NCBI GenBank assembly: GCA_964036295.1
Contig: OZ038471.1
Span: 9,442,184-9,506,183, forward strand
Direction of reading: 5' to 3'
From: Plumapathes pennacea
Taxonomy: Eukaryota; Cnidaria; Anthozoa; Antipatharia; Myriopathidae
DNA length: 64,000 bases
The notes under the pieces: model-generated
Database searches by the model: none
What the model was told of the DNA's origin: nothing
Seen by the model: the letters and a program-made list of their open reading frames with translations, nothing else
Position numbers and translations under genes: made by a program
Part shown: in pieces, positions 21,780 through 32,152 of the stretch
Numbering within the stretch: position 1 is the first letter of the stretch
How the letters are laid out: each line of letters opens with the position of its first letter

Positions 21780-22978
21780 ATGAATCACTTGGAGATGAAA
21801 TCAAAAGATCTCTATGTCATTGAATTGATCTGTGTCCTTCACAAGGTCAGTGTCTCTAATGTTCTACAGGTTAAGCCTTTGTGGTTTGACTACTTGTCTG
21901 CAATTTCTGGTGGTGATGCATGTGTCACTGGCTTGTTGGGGACTTGAAGTAGGACTAGTCATGGTTTTGCATTCAGGTACTGCTGCAGAGGATGGTTCGG
22001 CTGCTTTTTCTCTTGTGGCTGCATCCATGCTGTGGTGCCTGGATTGATTTCTTCCAACCCCTTAACGACTTATCTGCCTGTCATAGTTCCTCTTTTGTCC
22101 CTGTTTGGTTTTTGCCAGATGGTAATGGCCTGCTGGTTGTAGCCGATGGGCTGCAGCATATCCATGGCGATGGCAAGACCATTCCTGAGCCTTCGACCCA
22201 TGAGGAGTTATACAGGAGACATTACAAGACCTGGTAATGGTGTTGTGCTGTAGTCTAAAAGTGCTTTGCTCAAATAAGTCTGTTCCAAATTTTGCTTCAC
22301 GGAAGAGTTGGGTGCTTGGTTGGTCTGAGTGGTTCCTGTGTCTGTTTTTTTTCACATATTCAGCACACCTGCTGCAGTTGTGTATCATCTGTTCTATGTC
22401 AGTGAACATGCCAGGCCAGTAAAGAATCTCTCTGGCCTTTTGTTGGCATTTCGAGATCCCCAGGTGGCTCTTGTGGACTTGCTGCAGCATTTCTTGTCGT
22501 AGTTTCTTTGGTACTACTATGCATGCGCCCTTACCATCCATAGTGGCCATCTTGAAGACCATACCATCCATAGTGGCCATCTTGTCTCTGAAGGTCCAGT
22601 ATGGCCTTGCCTACACTGCTGTCTTGGCTCTTGTATCTGGCCATCCATTTCGTATGGAGGGCATTACAGCTTACAGCTCAGGGTCCTTTTTTGTTTTACA
22701 CTGGAATTTGGCATATCTTTCATCTGATACTGCCAGGACCATGTTGACGCTTTGAAATTCTTCTGCTGCCTTTTGATCTTTGTCTGGCAGAGAGGCACAA
22801 CTGAAGGTGTCTGTCAACACCTGCTTGTTTCCTGGTATGTAACGGACTTTAAGGTCGTAACCTCTGATGTTCAGGATCATGTTCTGGAGTCTTAGCGGCA
22901 CTTGTGACAGTGGTTTCGTGCAGATTGCTTGTAATAGCTTGTGATCTGACTCTACTAAAGTGCTTCTTCCATAGATAT
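21780..22978 (-). pseudogene. Gypsy B RNase H end and integrase
   Basis: The minus strand reads YGRSTLVESDHKLLQAICTK, LRLQNMILNIRGYDLKVRYI and PGNKQVLTDTFSCASLP (RNase H tail). Then comes the integrase zinc finger LRQEMLQQVHKSHLGISKCQ, ILYWPGMFTDIEQMIHNCSR. The integrase catalytic core is largely absent or shifted; residues such as SPAQLLMGRRLRN-like text appear only in a shifted frame near 22170-22240. It is frameshifted and deleted. The RNase H domain is split at 22978/27720 by Gypsy C: the flanks rejoin as FHQYI plus YGRSTLVE. Confidence 0.8.
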
Positions 22979-23146
22979 TGTAATGTCCTGTAGCAATACT
23001 AGTACACTTACTGGATATGCATTGATGTTTATTCACTCGGTGATTGCTGCAACTGATTCGATTACATTCAGTGATTACTTATTTAATGGGTGCATGGTAT
23101 CCGTGTTATATATTAATAAGATTGCATCAAGTTACAGATCGTGACA
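22979..23146 (-). repeat. Gypsy C 3' LTR
   Basis: 168 bp with TG...CA ends, identical as read to the copy at 27547-27714. The polypurine tract lies directly beside it at 23147-23158 (TCCCTCCCTTTT on the + strand). Confidence 0.92.
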
Positions 23147-23279
23147 TCCCTCCCTTTTCAGTTAGGTCCCTATAAAATGTATCATAGATGATAATCAGTC
23201 TTATAACTGGAATATAAGATTATTGGTAAATAGTCAATGTTCAGTTCATTCATTTCCAGATTCGATCCTTCATAGTCCC

Positions 23280-26200
23280 TTAGTTCTCTTTCGCCAGTCG
23301 ATCCTTCAGTCGTTCTGATCGTCTGAGCGGTGGTGTTGTGTCACGAGGTACTTGCGGTTCTGCTGTGTTGTGTTCAGGCTGCGTTGCGGTTTCTACTTGT
23401 GTTGGCTCTGGTTGGATTGTACTCGGTACTGATGGTACTTGTACTCTGGCCTGTGGGCTGTCTGGTTGCTCTGGTCGTTCTTTGACTGTTCGTAGTAACT
23501 TGAACTTTGAGGCATCTCTGCAGATGTTCCTCTCGTCCTTGACTCTCTTGGCTTCTATCTGTGATCCTTTGATGTGTGTGACGATATAGATGTAGGGCTC
23601 GTAGGGCGTTTGTCCTTTTCGTTTATTCTCTCTCTTTACCACTACTGCATCTCCGATCTTCAGTGTGTGTGCCTTGGTTGCTTGGTGTCTGTCGTGGTAG
23701 TGTTTACACTTGCTTTTGTAGCTGTGGTCTCTTGCTCTCACCTCCTCGTCATTGCTGTTTCTTCTTGTTGGGAAGTGATCCAGCTTGGTACGCACCTCTC
23801 TGTTCATCAGGAGCTGGTAAGGTGGGGTCTTCGTGGTAGGGTGTGGTGTGCTTCTATATGCTTGTAGCATATCGTAAATAGCTTCATGCGGGTCTAGATG
23901 GTCTTGCCTCGCTATGGTGAGGGTCTTGTTGACAAGTTTGTTGAATCCCTCAACTTGTCCGTTTGCCTTTGGATGCATGGGCGTAACGCGCCTGTGTCTG
24001 AACCCTGTCTCCTCTGAAAATTCACTGAATGCGTGTGACTGGAACGGTGGTCCGTTGTCTGTCTGTACTATTTCCGGTATGCTGTGCGTTGAGAAGATTT
24101 TCTTCAATCGCTTCTTGGTGCTTTCAAATGATGTTGATGTGGTGAATTCGACTTCCGGGTATCTGGAGTATTGGTCTGTGGCTACCAGTGCGTATTCTCC
24201 GTTTGGGAATGGTCCGCAAAAGTCAACCTCTATGTGTGTCCATGGTCTCTCTGGGAGTGTTGTCATTTTTGTGGGTTCTGTGTGCTTGGTTACGGTAGAG
24301 ATCTGGCATTCAAAGCATTTCTTCACTGAATCTTCAATCTCTACATTCATGCCTGGCCACCAGTATTTGTGCCTGATCATTTCTTTGGTTTTGGATAGTC
24401 CAAGGTGCCCTTGGTTGTGTGCTATCCTGATGATCTTTCCTCGTAGTTTCTCTGGTGGTATTATCTTGTTTAATCTGAGGATGACGTCCTCTGCCTCGTA
24501 TAACTCTGCTTGGAGATCTCTGTAGGGCTTTAAGACTGGATCTGTTTTGTTCCAGATGCCTGATCGCATGGCTTGTTTCATGTGTTGTAGCTCTGGATCT
24601 GTCTTGGTTTCTGCTGCGATCTTGTCGAGCACAATCGCGTGACCTGCTTGTGTGATTGCTCTGACATGCTTCTCTGTTCCTGTCTTCTCTGTGTCGGGTA
24701 GTGGGTGTCTGGATATGTAGTCAGTGGCGTTTTCTTTTCCGGGGATGTGGACCATGGTGAAATCCAGGTTTTGCATCTTCATGATGATTCGTTCTATCCT
24801 CGGAGGTAGTTTCGCCTGTGGATTGTTAAACAGCGGAAGCAGGGGTTTATGATCTGTGGCGAGTTGGAAGTGCTTTCCACCTAGCAAGTATATCTGCAGT
24901 CGTGATGTGGCGAATTCCACTGCTAGGGCCTCTCGTTCTATTTGTGAGTATCTGCTCTCCGTGTCTGTAAGAGTCCGGCTTACGTAGTGGACAGGTTGGA
25001 AGCCGTGTTGGGTTCTCTGGAAGAGTCCGCCTCCTAGTCCCTTCGGGCTGCTGTCGCAGATGACTAGGGTCTCCCGCGCTGGGTAATACGGTACTAAGAC
25101 TGGAGCTGAAGTTATGGCATTCTTCAAGTCGTCAAATGCGGCTTGTTGCTCTGCGGTCCACTCAAACGTTGCTGTATCTTTGGTCAGGCGTCGTAGTGGT
25201 GCACAGCGGCTTGAAAAATTGCTGATGTAGCGTGACAGGTACGCTACCATTTGCAAAAACGAAACGAGTTCTTCTTTGGTGCTTGGTCGACTGCATGTTT
25301 GGACTGCCTCGATCTTATCTGGGCTAGGCTGTAGCCCATCAGCCGTGAATAGGTGTCCGTGGAAGTTGAGTGACGTCTTCCCGAACACGCATTTCTCTCT
25401 TCTTAGAGTGAGATTATGATCTTCGATCCGCTGAAGGAGCATTCGTAAATTCGTGTTGTGGTCGTCCCAGTCCACTCCTCCGATCATTATGTCATCTCTG
25501 TTGTTTAGTACTCGTGCGATTCCAGAGATAAACTTGGCGATTTCTGCGTCGAAAAGGTCCTGGCTGTTCAGTCCCCCAAATGCTAATCGTTTGTATCTAT
25601 AGTTTCTCCAGGGTGTGGAGAAAGTCATTATCCGCCTGGAATTTTCATCGAGGGAAAATTGATGATAGCCATGATTCAGATCCAACTTGCTGAATATCTT
25701 GCATCCCTTGAACTCCCTGATGAAGTCTTCAGTGATAGGTGCTTGCACTTGTCGCGTGCGCAGCATGGATTTGTTTACGAGCCTGAGATCTAAACATGCT
25801 CGAATATCCTTGGGGTTTTTGTGCTTGGGTTGCACTACTAATGGTGAACACCACGTGATAGCTTCGTGTTCTGGGACGGGTTCAATGATGTCGTTTTCTT
25901 CAAATTCTTCCAGCCGTTTTTTCAGCGGTTCTACCAGTTGGTACGGGACTCGTCGTGGTTTCTGCGCAACGGGGATCGCGTTATCCTGCATCGAGACTTT
26001 TATCTTGATCTCTTGGCCATCACGCATGGCTCTTCTGATTCCTGTGAATCGCTCTTTGTATCGGTCCAATATTTCGTCGAGTTCTTTGTTCTTGTGATCT
26101 TGTGGTTCTTGTTTGTTGACACTTTTGACTTGTTTGTTCGGGCTTTTAAGTGCTCCGGTTTCATCAATTATCACCATGCCAAGTTCTTCCAGTGTTTGAT

Positions 26201-26510
26201 GTCCGATGAGTGGTGGGGAGTCGATTTTGCCTGTCACAATTATGAAAGTTGCTGGAACAAGTCGTGTTGGGTTTTCGATGGTGACATCAGCTTCTCCAAG
26301 TACTGGTAGGGATTCTTGAAGAGCTCTCAGCTTGATCTTTGATCGCTTCATGGTTATTTCTCGTGCCTGGTTCTGCAATTTCTTGAACTGACACTCATCC
26401 ATGATGTTGGCTTCTGAGCCAGTGTCAGGTTCAGCTTGGATAGTTACACCGTTGACCTGAACTGTACAAGTTTTCTCACGGTCCTTTTTGTTCTGGCTTG
26501 TGTCGGGTCC
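23280..26510 (-). CDS. pol: Gypsy C Pol: protease, RT, RNase H, integrase
   Basis: One open frame of about 1076 codons. The aspartic protease motif DTGS is at 26415-26426, upstream of the first ATG (26402), so that ATG is not the start. The frame opens after a stop at 26511-26513 and overlaps the end of gag by 35 nt in the +1 frame, so expression probably uses frameshifting. RT follows: LRLVNKS, FSKLDLNHGYHQFSL, and a catalytic box read as NRDDIMIGG (usual Y-x-DD; both Asp kept, first residue changed). RNase H: LVICDSSPKGLGG, ESRYSQIEREALAV, ATDHKPLLPL. Integrase: HLGLSKTKEMIRHKYWWPGM with CFECQ; VDFCGPF, QTDNGPPF and NGQVEGFNK carry the D, D, E. A basic C-terminal region ends RRSERLKDRLAKEN. 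These enzymes copy RNA to DNA in particles and insert it. Length is normal for Gypsy pol. Confidence 0.93.
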   Translation of the reverse strand, partial: GPDTSQNKKDREKTCTVQVNGVTIQAEPDTGSEANIMDECQFKKLQNQAREITMKRSKIKLRALQESLPVLGEADVTIENPTRLVPATFIIVTGKIDSPPLIGHQTLEELGMVIIDETGALKSPNKQVKSVNKQEPQDHKNKELDEILDRYKERFTGIRRAMRDGQEIKIKVSMQDNAIPVAQKPRRVPYQLVEPLKKRLEEFEENDIIEPVPEHEAITWCSPLVVQPKHKNPKDIRACLDLRLVNKSMLRTRQVQAPITEDFIREFKGCKIFSKLDLNHGYHQFSLDENSRRIMTFSTPWRNYRYKRLAFGGLNSQDLFDAEIAKFISGIARVLNNRDDIMIGGVDWDDHNTNLRMLLQRIEDHNLTLRREKCVFGKTSLNFHGHLFTADGLQPSPDKIEAVQTCSRPSTKEELVSFLQMVAYLSRYISNFSSRCAPLRRLTKDTATFEWTAEQQAAFDDLKNAITSAPVLVPYYPARETLVICDSSPKGLGGGLFQRTQHGFQPVHYVSRTLTDTESRYSQIEREALAVEFATSRLQIYLLGGKHFQLATDHKPLLPLFNNPQAKLPPRIERIIMKMQNLDFTMVHIPGKENATDYISRHPLPDTEKTGTEKHVRAITQAGHAIVLDKIAAETKTDPELQHMKQAMRSGIWNKTDPVLKPYRDLQAELYEAEDVILRLNKIIPPEKLRGKIIRIAHNQGHLGLSKTKEMIRHKYWWPGMNVEIEDSVKKCFECQISTVTKHTEPTKMTTLPERPWTHIEVDFCGPFPNGEYALVATDQYSRYPEVEFTTSTSFESTKKRLKKIFSTHSIPEIVQTDNGPPFQSHAFSEFSEETGFRHRRVTPMHPKANGQVEGFNKLVNKTLTIARQDHLDPHEAIYDMLQAYRSTPHPTTKTPPYQLLMNREVRTKLDHFPTRRNSNDEEVRARDHSYKSKCKHYHDRHQATKAHTLKIGDAVVVKRENKRKGQTPYEPYIYIVTHIKGSQIEAKRVKDERNICRDASKFKLLRTVKERPEQPDSPQARVQVPSVPSTIQPEPTQVETATQPEHNTAEPQVPRDTTPPLRRSERLKDRLAKEN

Positions 26511-27528
26511 TTAAGTGATGCAGATAACAATCGTTGCTGCTCGAGCTGTCATCGTCGTTGCTTGAGCTGTCATCACGTTCCGCGTTGCTTTGATGTTCGA
26601 CGTGTTTTGTACGCGATGTTTGTCTTGGGTTAGACTTGCTGGCGCCCCTATAATCGCGTCTCGATTCTTCATGATGCTTGCTATTTCTGGAGTGTGGATT
26701 TCTTGATCGGGTTTCTCGGTGTTTGTTGGTGTGCGGTTCCCATTTTGCACGGCACATGCGAGCATAGTGGTTAAATTTCCCACAATGGTCACATGAGACG
26801 CCCATGGCTGGACATGTGTCGTGTCTGTTGGAATTCCCGCATCGTCCGCATGTTCCTTGGTTCGGGTTTCCTGGTTTTCTGGCTGCTATTTTCTTGATTC
26901 TGTCTGAGCCACGCTGTGCGTCGAGCTTCTTGCGTATTGCTCCGGCTTGTTCTGTTGTCTCTTCGTCGAGTGCTGTTACCGTTAGGATTCGATCCAGTGT
27001 CCAGTTCTCGCGTATAGCCTTTGTCCTGATCTTGTTGTTCAGCATGGTTCTGATCAGATGATCGCGGATCGCATCGGTTTCGTGAGTGCCGTAGTCGCAT
27101 TTCTTCGCGATATCTCTTATTCTTGTGTAGTCTGCCAATCTTTCTTGGTGTTGCTGCTTCATCTCACTGAGCTGGAAGCGCGCGTAGTCTTTATTCTTCT
27201 TTGGTATGAAGTGGTTGTCAATCTTTCGGATCAAAACTTTGTATACATCGTCTCCGCCGTGGTCGGGATCTGGGAGTGCATCGTCGATATCGACAAGGTC
27301 TTCTCCACCGTAGATCAGTAGGCCATCCTTTTTCGTTTCAGGGTCTGTAATCCCGAAAAAGCGAAATTGTCTTTCGATGTCCTTCTTGTATCGTTGCCAT
27401 CGTACTGCTGTATCGTTTGGGTCAGATTGCTTTATGAAGGACTTAATCTGCAAATTCCTTTGAATTACGATGTTTTCGCGTGCGGCAGTCGCGCCTGCCG
27501 TGCTCGTGGACAGTTCAGTGTTGGGCAT
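26476..27528 (-). CDS. gag: Gypsy C Gag, 350 aa
   Basis: Starts MPNTELSTST only 18 bp after the LTR, overlapping the primer-binding region, and runs 350 codons. The middle has helical capsid-like features (DIERQFRFFGITDPETKKDG; YARFQLSEMKQQHQERLADY). Two zinc knuckles lie near residues 227-260: CGRCGNSNRHDTC, then CDHCGKFNHYARMC. The tail is basic and serine/aspartate-rich (SSSNDDDSSSSND). Gag proteins package the element's RNA into particles. It ends TGA at 26476-26478, and the last 35 nt overlap pol. Confidence 0.9.
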   Translation of the reverse strand: MPNTELSTSTAGATAARENIVIQRNLQIKSFIKQSDPNDTAVRWQRYKKDIERQFRFFGITDPETKKDGLLIYGGEDLVDIDDALPDPDHGGDDVYKVLIRKIDNHFIPKKNKDYARFQLSEMKQQHQERLADYTRIRDIAKKCDYGTHETDAIRDHLIRTMLNNKIRTKAIRENWTLDRILTVTALDEETTEQAGAIRKKLDAQRGSDRIKKIAARKPGNPNQGTCGRCGNSNRHDTCPAMGVSCDHCGKFNHYARMCRAKWEPHTNKHRETRSRNPHSRNSKHHEESRRDYRGASKSNPRQTSRTKHVEHQSNAERDDSSSNDDDSSSSNDCYLHHLRTRHKPEQKGP

Positions 27529-27546
27529 CCTTCACCTCGTCGCCAA
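27528..27546 (-). promoter_or_regulatory. Gypsy C primer-binding site region
   Basis: On the minus strand TTGGCGACGAGGTGAAGG directly follows the 5' LTR and leads into the gag ATG. A tRNA 3' end ending CCA would pair with TGG here. The tRNA species is not identified. Similar starts occur in Gypsy D (TTGGTGACGAG) and in the hybrid element (TTGGTGCCGAG). Confidence 0.65.
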
Positions 27547-27714
27547 TGTAATGTCCTGTAGCAATACTAGTACACTTACTGGATATGCATTGATGTTTAT
27601 TCACTCGGTGATTGCTGCAACTGATTCGATTACATTCAGTGATTACTTATTTAATGGGTGCATGGTATCCGTGTTATATATTAATAAGATTGCATCAAGT
27701 TACAGATCGTGACA
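27547..27714 (-). repeat. Gypsy C 5' LTR
   Basis: 168 bp, identical as read to 22979-23146. This LTR carries the promoter for the element on the minus strand; no TATA box is claimed. Confidence 0.92.
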
Positions 27715-27719
27715 GATAT

Positions 27720-28680
27720 ACTGGTGGAATTTTTTGCAAGTGAAGACCACTGCGAGCATCTTGCTTTCCATCGGGGCATATCTGGTCTCTGCATCCGTCA
27801 GGGACCTTGAGGCATAGCCCTCTGGTTTTCCATCTTGTAGTAGCATGGCTCACAGCCCTTTCCCACTAACATCACATTGTATGGTGACTGGTTTATAAAC
27901 ATCATAGTATTGGAGCACTGGTGCCTGTGCCACTAACGCCTCTGTCTGGTTGAAGCTCTGTTGCTGAAGTTTGTCCTAAGTTTGCCTTCTTGAGTTCTCA
28001 AACAGGTGCATCCATGGTGCACAGCTTGGGGAGGTAGTGACTCAGGAACTGCACAAAGCCCAGTACTCATTTCATATCTTTCTTGTCCTGCGGCTCTGGC
28101 ATTTCTTGGACTGCTTTGACTTTCTGTGGATCAATTTTCAATCCGTCAGCTGTTAAGATATGACCAACATATGGTACTTCTGCTTGACGAATCTGGCTCT
28201 TGTCTTTCGGCATGAGGACATATGTCATCCAGCTTTAGCTGCCAAAAACCTTGTTTTGCGCCCAGGATGCTGAATTTGGTGGCACCTTGAAATTGGCTTA
28301 CAACTTCATGTATTATCTTCATAGGGAAGTGGGATCATTTCATTGTGTTGTTTAGGTCTCAGGGATCAATACATAATGGTATGGAACCGTTAGATTTTGT
28401 CACCACAATAAGTGACAGCTTCCTGACGAACGATAAAATCTTGTTCTCCATTTGTTTCAGCTCATTGATGACTTTTTGTCATTTGGGTACTGGTATCTTT
28501 CTTGGTGGATGTACTACAGGTTGTGCGCCTTCTTTCAGTTCAATCTTGTATTCGCCTTGGAGGCAACCCAGACCTGTGAATAACTCTGGGTAATCTTCCA
28601 GTGTGGCACTCTTCGTTGTTGGGCTTTTCTTTTGCTCCTCTTGTTGTGCTGCTATTTTGTACATTCTTTACAGTTGTCCA
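27720..28680 (-). pseudogene. Gypsy B RT and RNase H (5' side), decayed
   Basis: Minus-strand pieces in several frames: ELFTGLGCLQGEYKIELKEG and HPPRKIPVPK (28479-28600, N-terminus of RT), then fragments around 27720-28450 with RT and RNase H character ending FHQYI next to the Gypsy C insertion. Multiple frame breaks mean no open frame covers it. Confidence 0.7.
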
Positions 28681-28798
28681 AGTTTGAGACAGTTTCCCCG
28701 CTCAGAACTGACTCTACTTGGGCTGGGACTATAAAGAATCTGATGTCTTCTTTGTTTCGTACTTAATAGTCCTTACCGCTTCTCCACGGGGGTGTAGC

Positions 28799-29137
28799 TT
28801 ATGTTTGGAGAAGGATATCAGCACAACCTGTCTTCTTTATAATTGGTGTTTTCAGAAGACTCTGGTATGTCTTCAGTGAAATGATCTTGGCTTTTGCTCC
28901 GCTGTGTAACTGGAATCTCACAGGTGTACCTTTGACTTTAATTTGCTCTAGTAAACTTCCATCATCTGAAGTGAAATTTGATCCAAGGGTGCCAATAAAG
29001 AATTCTTCCTTGCTGTCTTCTGTAGAACTTTCTTCTACTTCTACCAGGCTGTGCATTTTTCTTGCTGAACATACCTGAGAGAAGTGGTTCATCTTCTTAC
29101 AGTTGTTGCACTGTTGGTCCTTCACTGGGCATTTCAA
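28799..29137 (-). pseudogene. Gypsy B Gag zinc knuckle and protease remnant
   Basis: 112 codons: a CCHC knuckle (CNNCKKMNHFSQVC), an acidic linker, then GTPVRFQLHSGAKAKIISLK where a Gypsy protease has DTGA. The catalytic aspartate and threonine are replaced (HSGA), so the protease is dead even before the downstream breaks. It lies upstream, in minus orientation, of the Gypsy B RT. Confidence 0.75.
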
Positions 29138-29159
29138 GTGGCTTTTGTCATAGCCGCAA

Positions 29160-29689
29160 CTACTGCTTTATTCTATTTTTAACTCGTGAATGCGAAAGCA
29201 ATGAACGAGTTATAGCAGTTGGGAAGAAATTCACTTGTTCCATGTCTGTTAACAATGGCCATTGTGTTCCATGGGTGTAAACTTCCGGCAGAAATGGGTT
29301 CTGCTAACCAGTGCATAACACTGGCACAGGCCTTGCAAGCAAAATGGCAGCCAGTTTGTGACCGAGAATACTCAACGTTCAAAACAGAGGTTGAGAGTCG
29401 CAAAAACGATGAACTGATCTTTCATTTCAGTCCTTCGATTCTCAAGGCACATATTCTTGAAACTAAAACTGAACTGTGGACTTCACCTGGATTTTACACT
29501 TCGATTGATTGAAAGCTTTGTAGCACCTTTGAACCGTAGTGTTGGCTAAAATCACAGTACTTGTATGGCTTCAATGCTATATTTTCTAATGCTATATAAA
29601 GAGGATAGATCTATAGCGTTGCTCATTCATGAGTTGGTTTACAGGAGCCTTTGATTTGCATCTGGTTTCTCTACTTGATAATGAATAAT
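29160..29689. other. unassigned DNA between Gypsy B and the satellite copy
   Basis: A + strand frame of 97 codons at 29219-29512 has no recognised domain. The 5' LTR of Gypsy B would be expected here but I found no partner sequence at its other end. Confidence 0.4.
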
Positions 29690-29911
29690 AACGAAAAAGA
29701 AATAAAACAATAAAACTAACAGTTAGAATGTTGTTTAGTCACACAATGTAAAATATAATATTTTAGAAGTGGATCAGAGGTTATAAATATGATGTATTAT
29801 CATTTTATTACATAGTTTTTATCATAGAAAATATTTAATAATAGTTGGAAAAATAAAAAAAAGTTTCTTTGGTGGTTTAAACATGTTCTTAGTGTATAAA
29901 AGATGCAAGTG
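29690..29911 (+). repeat. 880-bp satellite-type repeat, left part of an interrupted copy
   Basis: Follows the satellite order: AACAGTTAGAATGTTGTTTA, GATGTATTATCATTTTATTA, TTTCTTTGGTGGTTTAAACA, then TATAAAAGATGCAAGTG, and stops at the hAT end. Confidence 0.8.
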
Positions 29912-30549
29912 CAGGGCTTGAAAATTTCCTAAGTCTCTTCTAGCCATGGGCTAGCAAGTGCTACAAATTTACTAGCCCAGAGCTTAGGCCTGCTAGCCCA
30001 CTATTTCAGTGTTAGCTATCCTATTTCATTGTTGCAAAATCAATCAAAATAATTAAAATTCAATTCTTGACTGCTTTTGCAACTGAAAATAGGATAGCCT
30101 AGGGCAAGAGAACATAAATTTGCTTGTACTGTAACCTTTTGACATAATGCAGCATAACTGTCCCTAAAAGCTTTAACACAAGGAATAAAACAACACCGTG
30201 GTAATATCACCAGCTGTTACTTAATCATCAAGGTTCTCAAGTGGTAGGGAAAAGAGCCTGGTAACGAGGATGTGTCACATACAGTATACTGTGGTTAAAT
30301 TTCAAATGTATTTTGTTGCTGTTCAGGACAGTCTTCCACAGGGTAACTGGTAAGGAATCTCAGAACAAGTACATTTTAGTTTGTTCAATGTGAAAAACAA
30401 CAACAATGTGAAAAACAAACAATTTGAAGCATTACTTAAATAGTCTGCTTCAACAATTTGAGTATAAAATTGAAAAGATAAAATTAAATGCAGTGTTCAT
30501 TGAAGCTTCATCTACATTCTCGTCCAATCACATCAGTGTTCTTCATCAC

Positions 30550-32150
30550 CTAGAGCTGCATCAACTTTACTAAGCCTTCCGGAAACACATTCTCAGAAAT
30601 GACATCTGATGTCTTCGTTGTACTTGGCAAAGCATGTCCCTTCATGTGGCGTGTTCCTGGCCCTGCATTGACCCAGTAACCAATGGAAGCCCTTGCATCA
30701 AAATCCTTCAGTTCAGGCCCCTCTGCCGTAATGAGCAATTGGGCCTGCAAGGAATCTTGCCTAAGGGCCGTCCTGTGCTTTGTCTTCAGCACATTCATTT
30801 GAGAGAAACCACGTTCACAGCTGGCGGTGCTTGGTGAGACAACAAACAGGTACTCCACGAGCTTGATAATGTTGGTCATTGCTACAGGTTTCAGCTTCAA
30901 TATCAGTGCATACACATCCACTAGTGGATCTGTGCGCATGTGTTGCACAAAAAGTTTGATTGAAATCCACTCTGTTGGAATAGCTTCCTTCTCTTCTTCT
31001 GTGAAGAAATGGCCAAGGTAATTACAGACCAGATCTTGTATTTCAGAATTTTCAAAAAGTCCAAGTTCTTGTGAGCCCAGTGGCCATTTGTGGAAGTCAA
31101 ACAATGCCATTAGAGACAGTGGTTTTTCTGACAAATTGCTGAACCTTGACTGAAGATAGGAAATAGTGTTCTCAATGAGTTCACTGGTGGTCTTGTCATT
31201 AGCATATCCCAAAAAGTTCTCAGAATTTCCAATCAGCTGTATGTCATCGTCAAACTTCTTCTCAAGGTTGAGGTTCTGCTGGAATTCCTTCATGTACTTC
31301 CCTGGTTGAGCTTTTAGGTCAGAAAGCTCAACCACAGCACTTTCAACAACATCTGGGATTTCAAAGATGAGAATTTCTTCTCTTTGGAAAACCTTCGAAA
31401 GCCTTGCTAACACGGGCAAGAAATTGAGAAGGAAGTACAGCATCTTGATGAAGCTGACAGAGGTGAGATGTTTGTGGTAGGCTTTGGCCCTGTTTGCGTC
31501 TTCAGCCCTTGTTCCCTCAACATTTCGGTGTTCCAGATGTAGAACCACAGTCTTCAGATTTTTCTTCAGAGCAGAAACAGTACGCTCTTTGCTTGCCATC
31601 CACCTGACCTGGTGCACTCCACTGAAGCGTGCCAGTTCTGTGTCAAATAAATTCTTATTTCTGCCAGCTCCCTGCGACGTTTAGGCGAGTAGTGGTAAAA
31701 GTTGAATATGCCCTTCAGTGTGTCTTCAAATTTCCTCATTTTGGAGCAAGACTTGTTGGCATCAAGAACTGCCAGTTCAAGTTTGTGGATGACACAATGA
31801 ATGCGCAGAGCTGAGGGGATCACTTCCTTGATATTGCTGATCACACCACCCCTTTTTCCAAGCATTACCGAGGCTCCATCAAAATTGGCACTTGCTAAAC
31901 TGGGGCCAGGAGAATCGGGTTTCAATTTTTCAAGACCCTTCTCGATTCCTTCATAAACACCTGCAGCATTTGCATTTCCCGGTTCCACAATGTCAATAAG
32001 ACGAGTGATAGGCCGGAAATTCACATCAATAAACCGCAAGTAGATCAGTTCCTGCTCTTTAATTGATGAGTCTGTGCTGCCATCAGCCAAGACACTAACA
32101 AACCTGTTTTCATTGACCACAGTTTTGATTTCATCCTGAAGTACTCTTGC
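30550..32150 (-). pseudogene. hAT transposase, central and C-terminal parts
   Basis: Two overlapping minus-strand frames. 31566-32150 encodes FVSVLADGSTDSSIKEQELI (start of the RNase H-like catalytic domain; D in DGSTD), then LASANFDGASVMLGKRGG (second conserved Asp region) and IHCVIHKLELAVLDANKSCS. After a frame change, 30550-31617 continues with QVRWMASKERTV and ends in the hAT dimerisation region: YLFVVSPSTASCERGFSQMN and LKTKHRTAL, followed by LITAEGP. This matches the ZNF862/KIAA1586-like hAT transposase style. The frame break near 31600 and the insertion at 32153 inactivate it. Confidence 0.85.
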
Positions 32151-32152
32151 TA

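Larger units (their letters stand above)
22974..27719 (-). mobile_element. Gypsy C LTR retrotransposon, nearly intact
   Basis: A complete element in minus orientation: 168-bp LTRs at 22979-23146 and 27547-27714, identical as read, starting TGTAATGTCC and ending GATCGTGACA on the + strand. GATAT at 22974-22978 and 27715-27719 is a 5-bp target duplication. After the 5' LTR (the right-hand one, read on the minus strand) comes a primer-binding-like TTGGCGACGAGGTGAAGG. Before the 3' LTR is a polypurine tract, AAAAGGGAGGGA. Gag and pol are both long and open. Identical LTRs imply a recent insertion. It sits within the RNase H region of Gypsy B. Confidence 0.93.

Noticed and set aside
23914..24525. 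203-codon + strand frame
   Set aside because: Antisense to the open Gypsy C pol; no domain of its own.
25687..26309. Two long + strand frames
   Set aside because: Opposite strand of the Gypsy C RT and protease; shadows.
29219..29512. 97-codon + strand frame
   Set aside because: No recognisable feature; sits between repeat fragments.
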